A stretch of 64,000 nt of DNA from Nocardia vinacea NBRC 16497. GTDB lineage: Bacteria > Actinomycetota > Actinomycetes > Mycobacteriales > Mycobacteriaceae. Location: assembly GCF_000308835.1 (NCBI RefSeq), contig NZ_BAGN01000180.1, positions 1 through 64,000 of the forward strand, given 5' to 3'. This document shows, in pieces, positions 33,654 through 42,546 of the stretch. The notes below the pieces were generated by a model, which had not been told where the DNA came from, did no database searches, and worked only from the letters and a program-made list of their open reading frames with translations. Positions within the stretch are counted from its first letter, which is position 1. Every line of letters starts with the position of its first letter. Both the position numbers and the translations under genes were made by a program.

Positions 33654-35213
33654 TTAACCGGTACCCAGGTTCCAAACCGGGCAAACAAGCGGCGGGCTCG
33701 CCGGGCCGGTGACGGGCCCGCCGCCACCTGCGGCATCTCGGACAAATGTGAGCATGGTCACACTTGCGTTTTTGGGCGACGAATGCTGTTCGTTATCAGC
33801 CGTCCTGGCGGCCGGATACCGGGCGCGATCGCCGCCTGAACGAGATGCCGCGAACACAGCCACGGACAGCCATGCGAACCAGTCGCCGAATCGCGCGTAG
33901 ACCGTTTTGTCCGAGTCCAGGGGGATCGTGGCGAGCACCGATCGGGTCACTGTGACATCGGTCCGCGCCGACGCCAGGATGTGACCGCGAGAATCGCTGG
34001 CCACGAGTTCGCCGAGTTGGGGTGCGCGCGCAATGCCGACACCGGATTCGACGCCGCGCATGACGGCCATGCGGCTGTGCAACCAGCGATCGTTGATGAA
34101 GTCCAGAGCCGGGACCAGCAGTAATGTTGCCCCGCGGTTGCGGTTCTCGCGCACCAGATCCGGACCGTCCAGGTCGAAACACACTGCGAGCGACCAAGGT
34201 TCGCCCGGGATGCGCTGCCAGCCGGTACCCGGCTCGAGGTCGTCCTCCAGACCCGGAATCAAGCGGTGCTTGGCGTATTCGACGCCCGACGGGTAGGCGA
34301 TGGCGGCGTTGACACTGATTCCGCCGGTGGTTTTCACGAGTCCCGCGACGACATGGATACCGCGCCGCGTGGCGACCTCGGTGAGCGGACCAGACAGTGC
34401 CGTCAGCGTCGATTCATCTGCGGTCCAAGCCTTTTCGGGGAGCACAACTACCTGTGCGCCCTGATCCGCGAGCCGATCGATCTCGCGCACCGCACGCGCG
34501 ACCATATCGCGACCGTCTGCCGAATGCACCGGAACATATTCCGGCGGCGTGGAAACCGCGAGGAGCCCGACGCGCACGGTATCCCGCTCCGGCGCAACGG
34601 CCAAGCGCCACCAGCCGAATGCACCTAGCGCAACGAGCAGCAGGGTGGTCGCGCTTGCGAAACGAAGCCGTTGCGCGCCAGTGACTTCGGGTGCCGTAAG
34701 TACAGCGATGGTCGCGGGCACCAGCATGATGAGGAAGCTTATTCCCCACGGACCGGTCAACGCCGCTGTCTGAATCAGCGGTAGTAGTTCGAATTGGGTG
34801 TAGGCAATGCTCCACCACGCACCGAACTGCCCCGCGAGCGATACCGAGAACTCGAATGCGACCCAACCGGTCGGCAGCGCAAGCACCGCCGAACCCGCAC
34901 GGCCACGCAGCAACAGTGCACGCGTCATCACCACCAATCCGCCGAATACCGTGGCGGTTCCGCCTAGCAGCAGCAACGTGACGAGTACAGGTTGCTCGAT
35001 CGTGTCGATGAAGTACGACCAATACCGCAATCCGCTCCCACACCATGCCAGGAATCCCGCGAGGAACGCCGTGACAGCATTGACGCGCGGAGCTATCAGC
35101 AGCGCCGGCAGTGGTGCGAGAAATACCAAGCCGGGCAACGGATGTAGGCCGGTGCCGAAATACCACAGCAGTGCCGACACCACGATGGCCGCCAGGACCG
35201 AGTAACGCTTCAT
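33654..35213 (-). CDS. lnt: Apolipoprotein N-acyltransferase homologue
   Basis: A 519-residue membrane enzyme expected to acylate the N-terminal Cys of lipoproteins. The first 200 residues carry about six to seven helices; a nitrilase-type domain follows. The catalytic triad of Lnt can be placed: Glu in VVVLPEKAW, Lys in VEYAKHRLIPGLE, and Cys in LAVCFDLDGPDL. A final helix lies near residue 450, then a polar tail of about 55 residues without obvious structure. The ATG at 35213 follows GGAG by 7 bases. Mycobacterial Lnt is often fused to or next to a Ppm1-like transferase; none is seen here. Confidence 0.85.
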   Translation of the reverse strand: MKRYSVLAAIVVSALLWYFGTGLHPLPGLVFLAPLPALLIAPRVNAVTAFLAGFLAWCGSGLRYWSYFIDTIEQPVLVTLLLLGGTATVFGGLVVMTRALLLRGRAGSAVLALPTGWVAFEFSVSLAGQFGAWWSIAYTQFELLPLIQTAALTGPWGISFLIMLVPATIAVLTAPEVTGAQRLRFASATTLLLVALGAFGWWRLAVAPERDTVRVGLLAVSTPPEYVPVHSADGRDMVARAVREIDRLADQGAQVVVLPEKAWTADESTLTALSGPLTEVATRRGIHVVAGLVKTTGGISVNAAIAYPSGVEYAKHRLIPGLEDDLEPGTGWQRIPGEPWSLAVCFDLDGPDLVRENRNRGATLLLVPALDFINDRWLHSRMAVMRGVESGVGIARAPQLGELVASDSRGHILASARTDVTVTRSVLATIPLDSDKTVYARFGDWFAWLSVAVFAASRSGGDRARYPAARTADNEQHSSPKNASVTMLTFVRDAAGGGGPVTGPASPPLVCPVWNLGTG

Positions 35214-35338
35214 CGAGAGCTCCACATTCGATCGGATGCTCTTCGATGCTCCCGCCGCTCACCCCTCCTCCACATCGCCCGCAAGAGCGAACCCCACCTC
35301 ACTCCCAGGACCCGCATACCCACAAAGAATGCGGTGGT

Positions 35339-35992
35339 TCAGTCGCAGCCGGGGATTATCAGGCCGGATTCGTAGGCGAAGACTACGGCTTGGGCGCGGT
35401 CGCGGAGGGTCAGTTTGGTGAGGACGGAGCTGATGTGGGATTTCACGGTGTGTTCGCTGAGGACGAGGGTGGCGGCCAGTTCGGCGTTGGAGAGGCCGCG
35501 GGCTAGGTGGCGGAGGATTTCTCGTTCGCGGTCGGTGAGGGTTTCGAGTTGACGGGTGAGGTCCGGGCGGGGGTGGCCGCGGTGAGCGAGGTCGGCGATG
35601 AGGCGGCGGGTGACGGTTGGGGCGAGGAGTGCGTCGCCTGCTGCGATTACGCGTACGGCTTCGACCAGTTGTTCGCGGCGTATGTCTTTCAGTAGGAATC
35701 CGCTGGCACCGGCGCGCAGGGCGGCGTAGACGTATTCGTCCAGGTGGAACATGGTCAGTACCAGCACTTTTGCACTGGTCTCGGCGCAGATTCGGGCGGT
35801 TGCGGTGACGCCGTCCATGCGCGGCATGCGCACGTCCATGACCACGACGTCCGGTTGGAGTTCGAGGGCCTGCTCGACGGCCTCGAGTCCATCGGCGGCC
35901 TCACCGATCACGGTGATGTCGGGCTGGGCATCCAGGATCAGCCGGAAACCAGCACGGAACAGGTCCTGGTCATCGACGACGAGCACGCGCAT
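35339..35992 (-). CDS. NarL-type response regulator
   Basis: A 217-residue two-component regulator. The receiver domain (MRVLVVDDQDLFRAGFRLIL…) has the acidic pocket DD and phospho-acceptor Asp in VVVMDVRMPRMDGV, Thr in LVLTMFH and Lys in LLKD. A LuxR helix-turn-helix closes the protein (LTDREREILRHLARGLSNAELAATLVLSEHTVKSHISSVLTKL). Its ATG lies 2 bases after the kinase stop, so they are cotranscribed. The target is unknown. Confidence 0.9.
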   Translation of the reverse strand: MRVLVVDDQDLFRAGFRLILDAQPDITVIGEAADGLEAVEQALELQPDVVVMDVRMPRMDGVTATARICAETSAKVLVLTMFHLDEYVYAALRAGASGFLLKDIRREQLVEAVRVIAAGDALLAPTVTRRLIADLAHRGHPRPDLTRQLETLTDREREILRHLARGLSNAELAATLVLSEHTVKSHISSVLTKLTLRDRAQAVVFAYESGLIIPGCD

Positions 35993-35994
35993 GC

Positions 35995-37155
35995 TCAATT
36001 CCCCTGTGCGATAGGAAGTTCGGCGGTGACTTCGAAGCCCCCGGTAAGACTTGCCGAACGCCCATACCGCAGCCGCCCACCCGCGCTGGTAACGCGCTCT
36101 CGCATCCCGATCAAGCCATGCCCCAGCGCGGAACCGATGCCACCACCAACCGCGCCTGCCGGACCATCATCGGAGACCCGCACCATCAGCCGATCCTCGA
36201 ACCACCGCAACGACACTCGCACATCGGTGGCTCCCGCATGCTTCATCGTATTCGTCAACGCTTCCTGCACCACCCGATACGCCGTGACTCCGATATCACC
36301 GGAAACCACACGGCGCTCACCGAATTCGTCGAACGACACAACCAGCCCACTGCGCCGCGACATCGCCACCAGATCAGGAATTGCCTCGACGCCGGGCTGG
36401 TGCGGCGGATCATCGGTGCCGCGCAAAGGACCGAGACTGCGCCGAAGCTGTTGCACCGCTTCGCGACCCGTATCGGCGATGCCAGCGAAGGTGGCATCGG
36501 CGCGCGCCGGATCCGTATGGGTCAGCAGCGGCCCGGTCTCGGCCTGGACGATCATCAGCCCGACCGAATGGCCGACGATATCGTGCATATCCCGAGCGAT
36601 GCGCAGTCGTTCCCGAACGACCGCGGCACCTCGCTCCTCCTCGAGCCGCCGCGCCCGCTCCTGCAACATCTCGATCTGCAGCCGCCGCGCCCGCACACCG
36701 GTGCCGAGTGCCCACGCCGTGACGAACAACATGGCCGCATAACCATAGGAATCCGGACTCTCGTTCGGAATGACCAGGGAGATCAGGATCCCGATACTCA
36801 CACTGGTCAGCGCAACCCGCCGCGGCCGAGTCGGGCTGTAGGCCGCGATCGTGTACACGCAGATGATGGTTCCGTACGGCAATGCGGGCATGGCGTGCAA
36901 ACAGGCCAGCACGGTGATCGCGGGCCCGACCACGAGCAATACGAGAATCGGCGCGCGCCGCCGCCACAGCACCGGCACGGACGCGAGCACACAGCAGCCG
37001 ACCACCCACCACGGCGCGCGCATCACGATCGCGGGCCCGACGCTGGCCACCGTGACCGCGACGGCGAGCACGATATCGACCGCACCTGACGGCAACGCGC
37101 GCACCCGCCTCGACGACCAGGACGCGGTCCGAGCAAGCACACCGGGAGAACTCAT
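35995..37155 (-). CDS. Sensor histidine kinase, HisKA_3 type
   Basis: A 386-residue membrane kinase. The N-terminal third has four to five hydrophobic segments (from VDIVLAVAVTVASVGPAIVM to AAMLFVTAWALGTGV), so the sensor is the membrane itself. The H-box is RLRIARDMHDIVGHSVGLM, with the phosphorylated His. An ATPase domain follows with NTMKHAGATDVRVSL (N-box) and VSDDGPAG and GHGLIGMRERV (G-boxes). The ATG at 37155 is chosen as nearest to the first helix; the ribosome site is weak. It is the DesK-like partner of the response regulator gene that follows. Confidence 0.87.
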   Translation of the reverse strand: MSSPGVLARTASWSSRRVRALPSGAVDIVLAVAVTVASVGPAIVMRAPWWVVGCCVLASVPVLWRRRAPILVLLVVGPAITVLACLHAMPALPYGTIICVYTIAAYSPTRPRRVALTSVSIGILISLVIPNESPDSYGYAAMLFVTAWALGTGVRARRLQIEMLQERARRLEEERGAAVVRERLRIARDMHDIVGHSVGLMIVQAETGPLLTHTDPARADATFAGIADTGREAVQQLRRSLGPLRGTDDPPHQPGVEAIPDLVAMSRRSGLVVSFDEFGERRVVSGDIGVTAYRVVQEALTNTMKHAGATDVRVSLRWFEDRLMVRVSDDGPAGAVGGGIGSALGHGLIGMRERVTSAGGRLRYGRSASLTGGFEVTAELPIAQGN

Positions 37156-37259
37156 AGCGAATCCAGTTTCTCCCGCACCCGAACCAACCCGCCTCCCTCG
37201 CCCGAATGACCCGACACTCATCCTCGCGAGTGAGGCGTTCATTGCCCAGGTGTGCGATC

Positions 37260-37844
37260 TCACGGCGCGAGCATGGTCGCGACGCTGTTCGTGACATCCT
37301 TCGCCAACGCGGCATTCACCGGCGCGTGGTGGCTGAGCAGTCGGTACCACATGGCGCCGAAGACGAAATCGACGACGAGATCCAGCGGGACGGCCGGGGT
37401 CAGTTTTCGGGCGTCGACACCACGCTGGAGCAGTGCGCGCAGTGTCGCTCGTCGCGGGCCGATCACGGTGTCCTGCAATCGTTCGGACAGGGCCGGATCG
37501 CGCTGCGCGTCCGCCATCAGACCGACCAGCGCCTGACCCGTCACTTTCTGCGCGAGGTCGAAGGTGGCCGTCAGCAGGCGCTCGACAGCGACGAGCACAT
37601 CCACCGATTCGTCCGAAACCCGCAGTGCCGCATGTTCTTCGGCCAAACCGATCAACGCCTCGATCAGAATCGCGGCCTTATCCGGCCACCAGCGGTAGAC
37701 CGTCTGCCGCCCGACGCCCGCACCATCCGCGATGGCCTTGATGGTCAGGTCTTGGTAGCCATCCCGCTCGCAGAGCTCGAGCGCCGTGTGCAGGATCGCG
37801 CGCCTGGCGTCCTCGCTGCGGGGTCGACCGCGGGTTCCTGTCAT
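37260..37844 (-). CDS. TetR family regulator
   Basis: A 194-residue TetR repressor. The DNA-binding domain (GRPRSEDARRAILHTALELCERDGYQDLTIKAIADGAGVGRQTVYRWWPDKAAILIEAL) is complete with the YRWW turn of this subfamily; TetR_C domain follows. The start at ATG 37844 begins MTGTRGRPRS as expected. It is divergent from the SDR gene; the inverted repeat at 37867-37892 between them is the probable operator. Confidence 0.88.
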   Translation of the reverse strand: MTGTRGRPRSEDARRAILHTALELCERDGYQDLTIKAIADGAGVGRQTVYRWWPDKAAILIEALIGLAEEHAALRVSDESVDVLVAVERLLTATFDLAQKVTGQALVGLMADAQRDPALSERLQDTVIGPRRATLRALLQRGVDARKLTPAVPLDLVVDFVFGAMWYRLLSHHAPVNAALAKDVTNSVATMLAP

Positions 37845-37866
37845 GCGGGTCACTTTACAAGACACT

Positions 37867-37892
37867 GTGCCTCGAATATATTAACGAGGCAC
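37867..37892. promoter_or_regulatory. TetR operator between tetR and SDR
   Basis: GTGCCTCG (37867-37874) and CGAGGCAC (37885-37892) form a perfect inverted repeat around the A/T-rich AATATATTAA. It sits midway between the divergent starts at 37844 and 37936, as a shared operator would. Confidence 0.65.
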
Positions 37893-37935
37893 GGTGGTTC
37901 GAAAATCATCGTGTTTCGAACTTCAGGAGGATCTT

Positions 37936-38652
37936 GTGAGCAAAGTCGTCATCGTTGGTGGAACCTCTGGAATCGGCCTGGCGACCGCTCGCCGACTCGC
38001 CGCGAACGGTGCGGAGGTCGTCATCGCCGGACGCAACGAAGAACGACTCGCCGCCGCAGTGGCCGAGCTCGGCCCGCAGGTCACCGGCAAGGTCGTGGAT
38101 GCGCGCGCCGAAAATGAACTGGCACAACTATTTTCGGAAGTCGGGCCGGTCGACCATGTGGTGGTCACCGTGACCGGACCGTCCGGCACCACCCCGTTCC
38201 GCGAACTCGGCCTCGACCAACTGCAGGCCCACGTCTCCGGCAAACTGCTGCCGCACGTCGCCACCATTCAGGCGGCGCTGCCCCATCTCGCGCAGGACGG
38301 GTCGATCACGTTGGTCTCCGCCGCATCCGCGGGCGGCGCCATGCCGACAACCGCCGCACTGGCCGCCGTCAATGCCGGTGTCGAAGCCATCGTTCCCGTA
38401 CTCGCGGTCGAACTCGCACCCGTGCGTGTGAACGCCGTATCCCCTGGTGTGATCGACACCGAATGGTGGAGCTTCCTCCCCGAGGACGCCCGTGCCGAGG
38501 TGTTCGCCGGAATCGCGGCGCAGACCCCGGTCGGCCGGATCGGCAGCGCGGACGATATCGCCAAGGCCATCGAATTCCTCACCGACAACACCTTCACCAC
38601 CGGTGTGGTGGTACGCGTGGACGGCGGCGCTCGCCTCGGCTCCCCCAAATGA
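37936..38652 (+). CDS. Short-chain dehydrogenase/reductase
   Basis: A 238-residue SDR. The cofactor loop GGTSGIG is near residue 9. The usual catalytic Tyr-x-x-x-Lys is not visible: after LVSAASAGGAMPTT comes AALAAVNAGVEAIV, where YxxSK is normally found. The protein may be a degenerate, perhaps non-catalytic SDR. GTG at 37936 has AGGAGG 6 bases upstream. Its expression is likely controlled by the divergent TetR. Confidence 0.82.
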   Translation: MSKVVIVGGTSGIGLATARRLAANGAEVVIAGRNEERLAAAVAELGPQVTGKVVDARAENELAQLFSEVGPVDHVVVTVTGPSGTTPFRELGLDQLQAHVSGKLLPHVATIQAALPHLAQDGSITLVSAASAGGAMPTTAALAAVNAGVEAIVPVLAVELAPVRVNAVSPGVIDTEWWSFLPEDARAEVFAGIAAQTPVGRIGSADDIAKAIEFLTDNTFTTGVVVRVDGGARLGSPK

Positions 38653-38661
38653 CCCACCTCG

Positions 38662-38698
38662 CCCGGCTTTTTGTCACAAGGGGTGACGAAAAGCCGGG
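38662..38698. terminator. Bidirectional terminator between SDR and DUF1059 genes
   Basis: Arms 38662-38677 and 38683-38698 pair over 16 bases with one mismatch; the stem is rich in C/G at its base and has A/T runs that would give U-tracts in either direction. The loop is AAGGG. It stands between two convergent genes. Confidence 0.8.
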
Positions 38699-38707
38699 TG
38701 TGGTGGA

Positions 38708-38854
38708 TCAGTACGCGATGAACAGAATTTCGTCCCGGGAATAGTCGTGCCCCGGGTGGTTCTCGGCCAGATGCGCCTTGGTCTTCTCGACCAGGTCGTC
38801 CTCATCCGTCCCGACGATCTGTTCGCCGCAGGGGCAGTTCAGATTTCGCTTCAT
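38708..38854 (-). CDS. DUF1059 family small protein
   Basis: A 48-residue protein, MKRNLNCPCGEQIVGTDEDDLVEKTKAHLAENHPGHDYSRDEILFIAY by parts: a CPCG knuckle, an acidic helix, then HLAENHPG. The Cys-Cys and His-His arrangement suggests a small zinc site, and the pattern is that of DUF1059. AAGGAAGG lies upstream of the ATG. Function unknown. Confidence 0.8.
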   Translation of the reverse strand: MKRNLNCPCGEQIVGTDEDDLVEKTKAHLAENHPGHDYSRDEILFIAY

Positions 38855-39030
38855 CAGCGGTCCTTCCTTCTCCCCCGTCAGTCTAAGCAGGCGCCGCCGG
38901 ACCAGACGGATCTGGTGGGCTTCACCGCGCTCCGCGACGCGTTGTGCCGGCGCGCCGAGCCTGGACATAATCCGGCAGTCCCGGACTCCGGCATTGGGCT
39001 CGAAAGAGCGCAGAATGGGAGCAGGAGGTC

Positions 39031-39240
39031 ATGATGCAACTGCTAAAGGGCCTGCTCGGCGTGGTGTTGGGGATCGTGACAGCCGTGCTCGGCACGGTAG
39101 TCGGGATCCTCGCGGCCGTGGTCTGGCTTGTCGGCGCGGTGCTCTGCGTGACGCTGATCCTCATTCCGCTGGGGCTCCCTGTCATGCGGCTCGGCCGTCG
39201 CCTGTTCACGCTCGCCGGTCAGCTGATGCACCTTCCCTGA
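39031..39240 (+). CDS. Small membrane protein
   Basis: A 69-residue hydrophobic protein with two membrane helices (about 5-28 and 31-52) and a basic C-terminal helix (MRLGRRLFTLAGQLMH). GGAGG lies just before the double ATG at 39031/39034. The family is not recognised; small proteins of this kind are common in Nocardia and Mycobacterium. Confidence 0.7.
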   Translation: MMQLLKGLLGVVLGIVTAVLGTVVGILAAVVWLVGAVLCVTLILIPLGLPVMRLGRRLFTLAGQLMHLP

Positions 39241-39395
39241 AGGCCGTCCTGGGCTCTTCGACGTCGGGACGCGCCGCCGACTTTCCGCGTGCGGCGACGG
39301 GCATCGGCGTGCCATCGAGTCAGCGACCCTGTCATGCGCCTGCGGCGCCGGTCGGTGCTTCGGGTTGCTTCGGGGACCCAGCCACGTAGAAGTAG

Positions 39396-39426
39396 GCGTA
39401 GCGCCGCACTGAGTCCGGCGCTACGC
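39396..39426 (-). terminator. Terminator of the amine-metabolism operon
   Basis: Perfect 11-base arms, 39396-39406 and 39416-39426, with loop CACTGAGTC. On the minus strand the hairpin begins 4 bases after the stop of the 54-residue peptide gene. Confidence 0.8.
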
Positions 39427-39430
39427 GTGC

Positions 39431-39595
39431 TCAGTTTCCTTGATCCGGCTGGGGATAGGAACCGGGTGCGCTGCCGTCACTTCGGCTGAATACCGGGCGG
39501 AAATCGGCACCACCGGTGTCGGTTTGGACGGACGGCTCGGTTGTCAGGGCGTCGTGACTGAACAGCCCGGGCGAAAGCCCATCTTCCGTACTCAT
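39431..39595 (-). CDS. Small 54-residue peptide gene ending the amine operon
   Basis: A short gene with GGAGG 9 bases before its ATG and a perfect terminator 4 bases after its stop. The peptide begins MSTEDGLSPGLFSHDALTTE and ends SDGSAPGSYPQPDQGN. It is polar, has no Cys and is not recognised. The SDGS…P stretch and charged leader recall precursors of ATP-grasp-modified peptides, but no modifying enzyme lies next to it. It may be a small regulatory or structural protein of the operon. Confidence 0.55.
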   Translation of the reverse strand: MSTEDGLSPGLFSHDALTTEPSVQTDTGGADFRPVFSRSDGSAPGSYPQPDQGN

Positions 39596-39672
39596 CTCAC
39601 GAGCCTCCCTCTGATCGGCGTATGGCGAACCCTGGCTTGCTGCGCAGCGGTCCGCCCGAATCAACCGTACCT

Positions 39673-40440
<768 letters not shown>

Positions 40441-40450
40441 ATCTCCTTAA

Positions 40451-41809
40451 TTAGGTGGCGATGAAGACGTTCTTGGTCTCGGTAAAGGCAAGTGCCGCAT
40501 CGGGTCCGAGTTCGCGCCCGAGCCCGGACTGTTTGAATCCGCCGAACGGCGTCCAATACCGCACCGAGGAGTGCGAATTCACCGACAGATTCCCGGCTTC
40601 CACACCGCGAGACACCCGCAGCGCCCGGCCCACATCATTGGTCCAGATGGAGCCGGACAGACCGTATTCGGTGTCATTGGCAATGCGAACGGCATCGGCC
40701 TCGTCCTCGAATGGAACAACCGCGACCACCGGCCCGAACACCTCCTCGGTGAGCACCCGATCCGATGGCGCGTCGGGCAGCACAACCGTTGGCGGATACC
40801 AGAATCCGGGTCCGTCGGGCTGGGTACCGGTGAATGCCACCTTGGTCGACGGCTCGACGAACGAGGCCACCCGAGCACGATGCGCGGCCGAAATCAGCGG
40901 CCCCATTTCGGTGGACTCCGCCGCCGGATCACCCACCCGAACCCCACGCACCGCCGGTTCCAGCAATTCCAGGAATCGGTCGAACACACTGCGCTGCACT
41001 AGAATTCGCGACCGCGCACAGCAATCCTGCCCGGCATTGTCGAAAACACCATAGGGCGCGGTCGCCGCAGCACGCTCCAGATCGGCATCGGCGAAAACGA
41101 TATTCGCGCTCTTACCGCCCAATTCGAGCGTCACCCGCTTCACCTGGCGCGCACATCCGGCCATGATCTCCTTGCCCACCTCGGTGGACCCGGTGAATAC
41201 CACCTTCCGCACGGCGGGATGGGTCACGAACCGCTGCCCCACCACCGACCCCTTGCCGGGCAGCACCTGGAAAACCCCTTCCGGCACACCGGCTTCGAGC
41301 GCGAGCTCACCCAATCGGATCGCGGTGAGCGGTGTGAGCTCGGCAGGTTTGAGCACCACCGTATTCCCGGCGGCCAGTGCGGGCCCGAATCCCCATGCCG
41401 CGATCGGCATCGGGAAGTTCCACGGCACGATCACACCGACCACGCCGAGCGGTTCATGGAAGGTGATGTCGACCCCGCCCGCGACCGGAATCTGGTTGCC
41501 CAGCAGACGTTCCGGAATCCCGGCGGCGAAATGCAGCACATCGCGGACGTTGCCCGCCTCCCAGCGCGCATTGCCGATGGTGTGCCCGGCATTGGCGACC
41601 TCGAGCTGGGCCAGCTGCTCGAGATTCGCGTCGACGGCCTCGGCGAACCGCCGCAGCAATCGAGCCCGATCCCCCGGCGCGACCGCGCGCCAATCGACCC
41701 CGGCCCGCTGCGCCCGTTCGATGGCCGCATCGGTCTCGGCCGCGCTCACCAGTTCGAGTGTCGTGACGACCTGCTCGGTCGCCGGGTTGACCACCTGCGT
41801 TGTCGTCAC
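40451..41809 (-). CDS. Aldehyde dehydrogenase
   Basis: A 452-residue NAD(P)-dependent aldehyde dehydrogenase. PWNFP and GNTVVLKPAE form the cofactor site, FTGSTEVGKEI the NAD loop, LELGGKSANIVF holds the general-base Glu, and GQDCCARSR the catalytic Cys. GTG at 41809 overlaps the stop of the amidotransferase gene by four bases, with AAGGAACGGA upstream. In this operon a role like PuuC, oxidising gamma-glutamylated amino aldehydes, is likely. Confidence 0.88.
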   Translation of the reverse strand: MTTTQVVNPATEQVVTTLELVSAAETDAAIERAQRAGVDWRAVAPGDRARLLRRFAEAVDANLEQLAQLEVANAGHTIGNARWEAGNVRDVLHFAAGIPERLLGNQIPVAGGVDITFHEPLGVVGVIVPWNFPMPIAAWGFGPALAAGNTVVLKPAELTPLTAIRLGELALEAGVPEGVFQVLPGKGSVVGQRFVTHPAVRKVVFTGSTEVGKEIMAGCARQVKRVTLELGGKSANIVFADADLERAAATAPYGVFDNAGQDCCARSRILVQRSVFDRFLELLEPAVRGVRVGDPAAESTEMGPLISAAHRARVASFVEPSTKVAFTGTQPDGPGFWYPPTVVLPDAPSDRVLTEEVFGPVVAVVPFEDEADAVRIANDTEYGLSGSIWTNDVGRALRVSRGVEAGNLSVNSHSSVRYWTPFGGFKQSGLGRELGPDAALAFTETKNVFIAT

Positions 41810-42546
41810 GAATTCCGTTCCTTTCGATAGCTGGCCGCCGCCTGGACCAGTGCTCGCATCAATCGCGTATCGGTCGCATCCGCCTCCGGATGCCACTGCA
41901 CACCCACCAGGAACGAACCGTCCGGCGCCTCCGCCGCCTCGATCGTGCCGTCCGACGCGTATGCGGTCGCGACCAGGCCATCGGCCAGGATGGCGACGGC
42001 CTGGTGATGGTGGCAATTCACCTTCACCTCCGGTCCGGCGATCGTGGCGACCAGGCTGTCCGGCACCGTCGTGATCCGGTTCGGGTGGAAGCCGCCCGGC
42101 GTACCCGAATGGTCGTCGTGGCCGAGCAGATCCGGCAGATGCTGGATCAGGGTGCCGCCGAACGCGACATTGACCAGTTGCAGGCCGCGACAGATCGCGA
42201 GGATCGGCAGACCGGCGGCGCGTGCCAGAGCCAACAGCTCGAATTCGGAATCGTCCCGGTCGGCGCGGAGTGGGCCGAGGGCCGCATCCGGCGGCGCGCC
42301 GTAGCGCGCCGGATCGATATCGGCGCCGCCGGTCAGCACCAACCCGTCGAGCCGATCCACCAGCTCCGCGCGCGCCACGCCGGTGGGCGGCAGCAGCACC
42401 GGTATGCCGCCCGCGCGCTCCACCAACTGCAGGTAGTTGTGTGGAAGCACCGCACTCGGCACATCCCAGGCGCCGAATCGAGCCTGTTCCAGGTAGGTCG
42501 GCAGGCCGATGACCGGACGGATCTGCTCAGAGCCGCTCGAAACCAC
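41806..42546 (-). CDS. Class I glutamine amidotransferase, gamma-glutamyl-GABA hydrolase-like
   Basis: A 246-residue class I amidotransferase. The nucleophile elbow AICRGLQLVNV carries the catalytic Cys; GVQWHPEAD supplies the His and Glu. The N-terminal IGLPTYLEQARFG and GLVLTGGADIDPARYG identify the PuuD branch, which hydrolyses gamma-glutamyl-GABA or similar amides. GTG at 42546 follows GGGAG by 7 bases and overlaps the synthetase stop by 20 bases. Confidence 0.87.
   Translation of the reverse strand: MVSSGSEQIRPVIGLPTYLEQARFGAWDVPSAVLPHNYLQLVERAGGIPVLLPPTGVARAELVDRLDGLVLTGGADIDPARYGAPPDAALGPLRADRDDSEFELLALARAAGLPILAICRGLQLVNVAFGGTLIQHLPDLLGHDDHSGTPGGFHPNRITTVPDSLVATIAGPEVKVNCHHHQAVAILADGLVATAYASDGTIEAAEAPDGSFLVGVQWHPEADATDTRLMRALVQAAASYRKERNS

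Noticed and set aside
39431..39595. The 54-residue peptide as an ATP-grasp-modified RiPP precursor of the ligase at 52419
   Set aside because: The ligase lies 13 kb away in another operon and the peptide lacks a clear precursor core motif; the link is only by loose resemblance.
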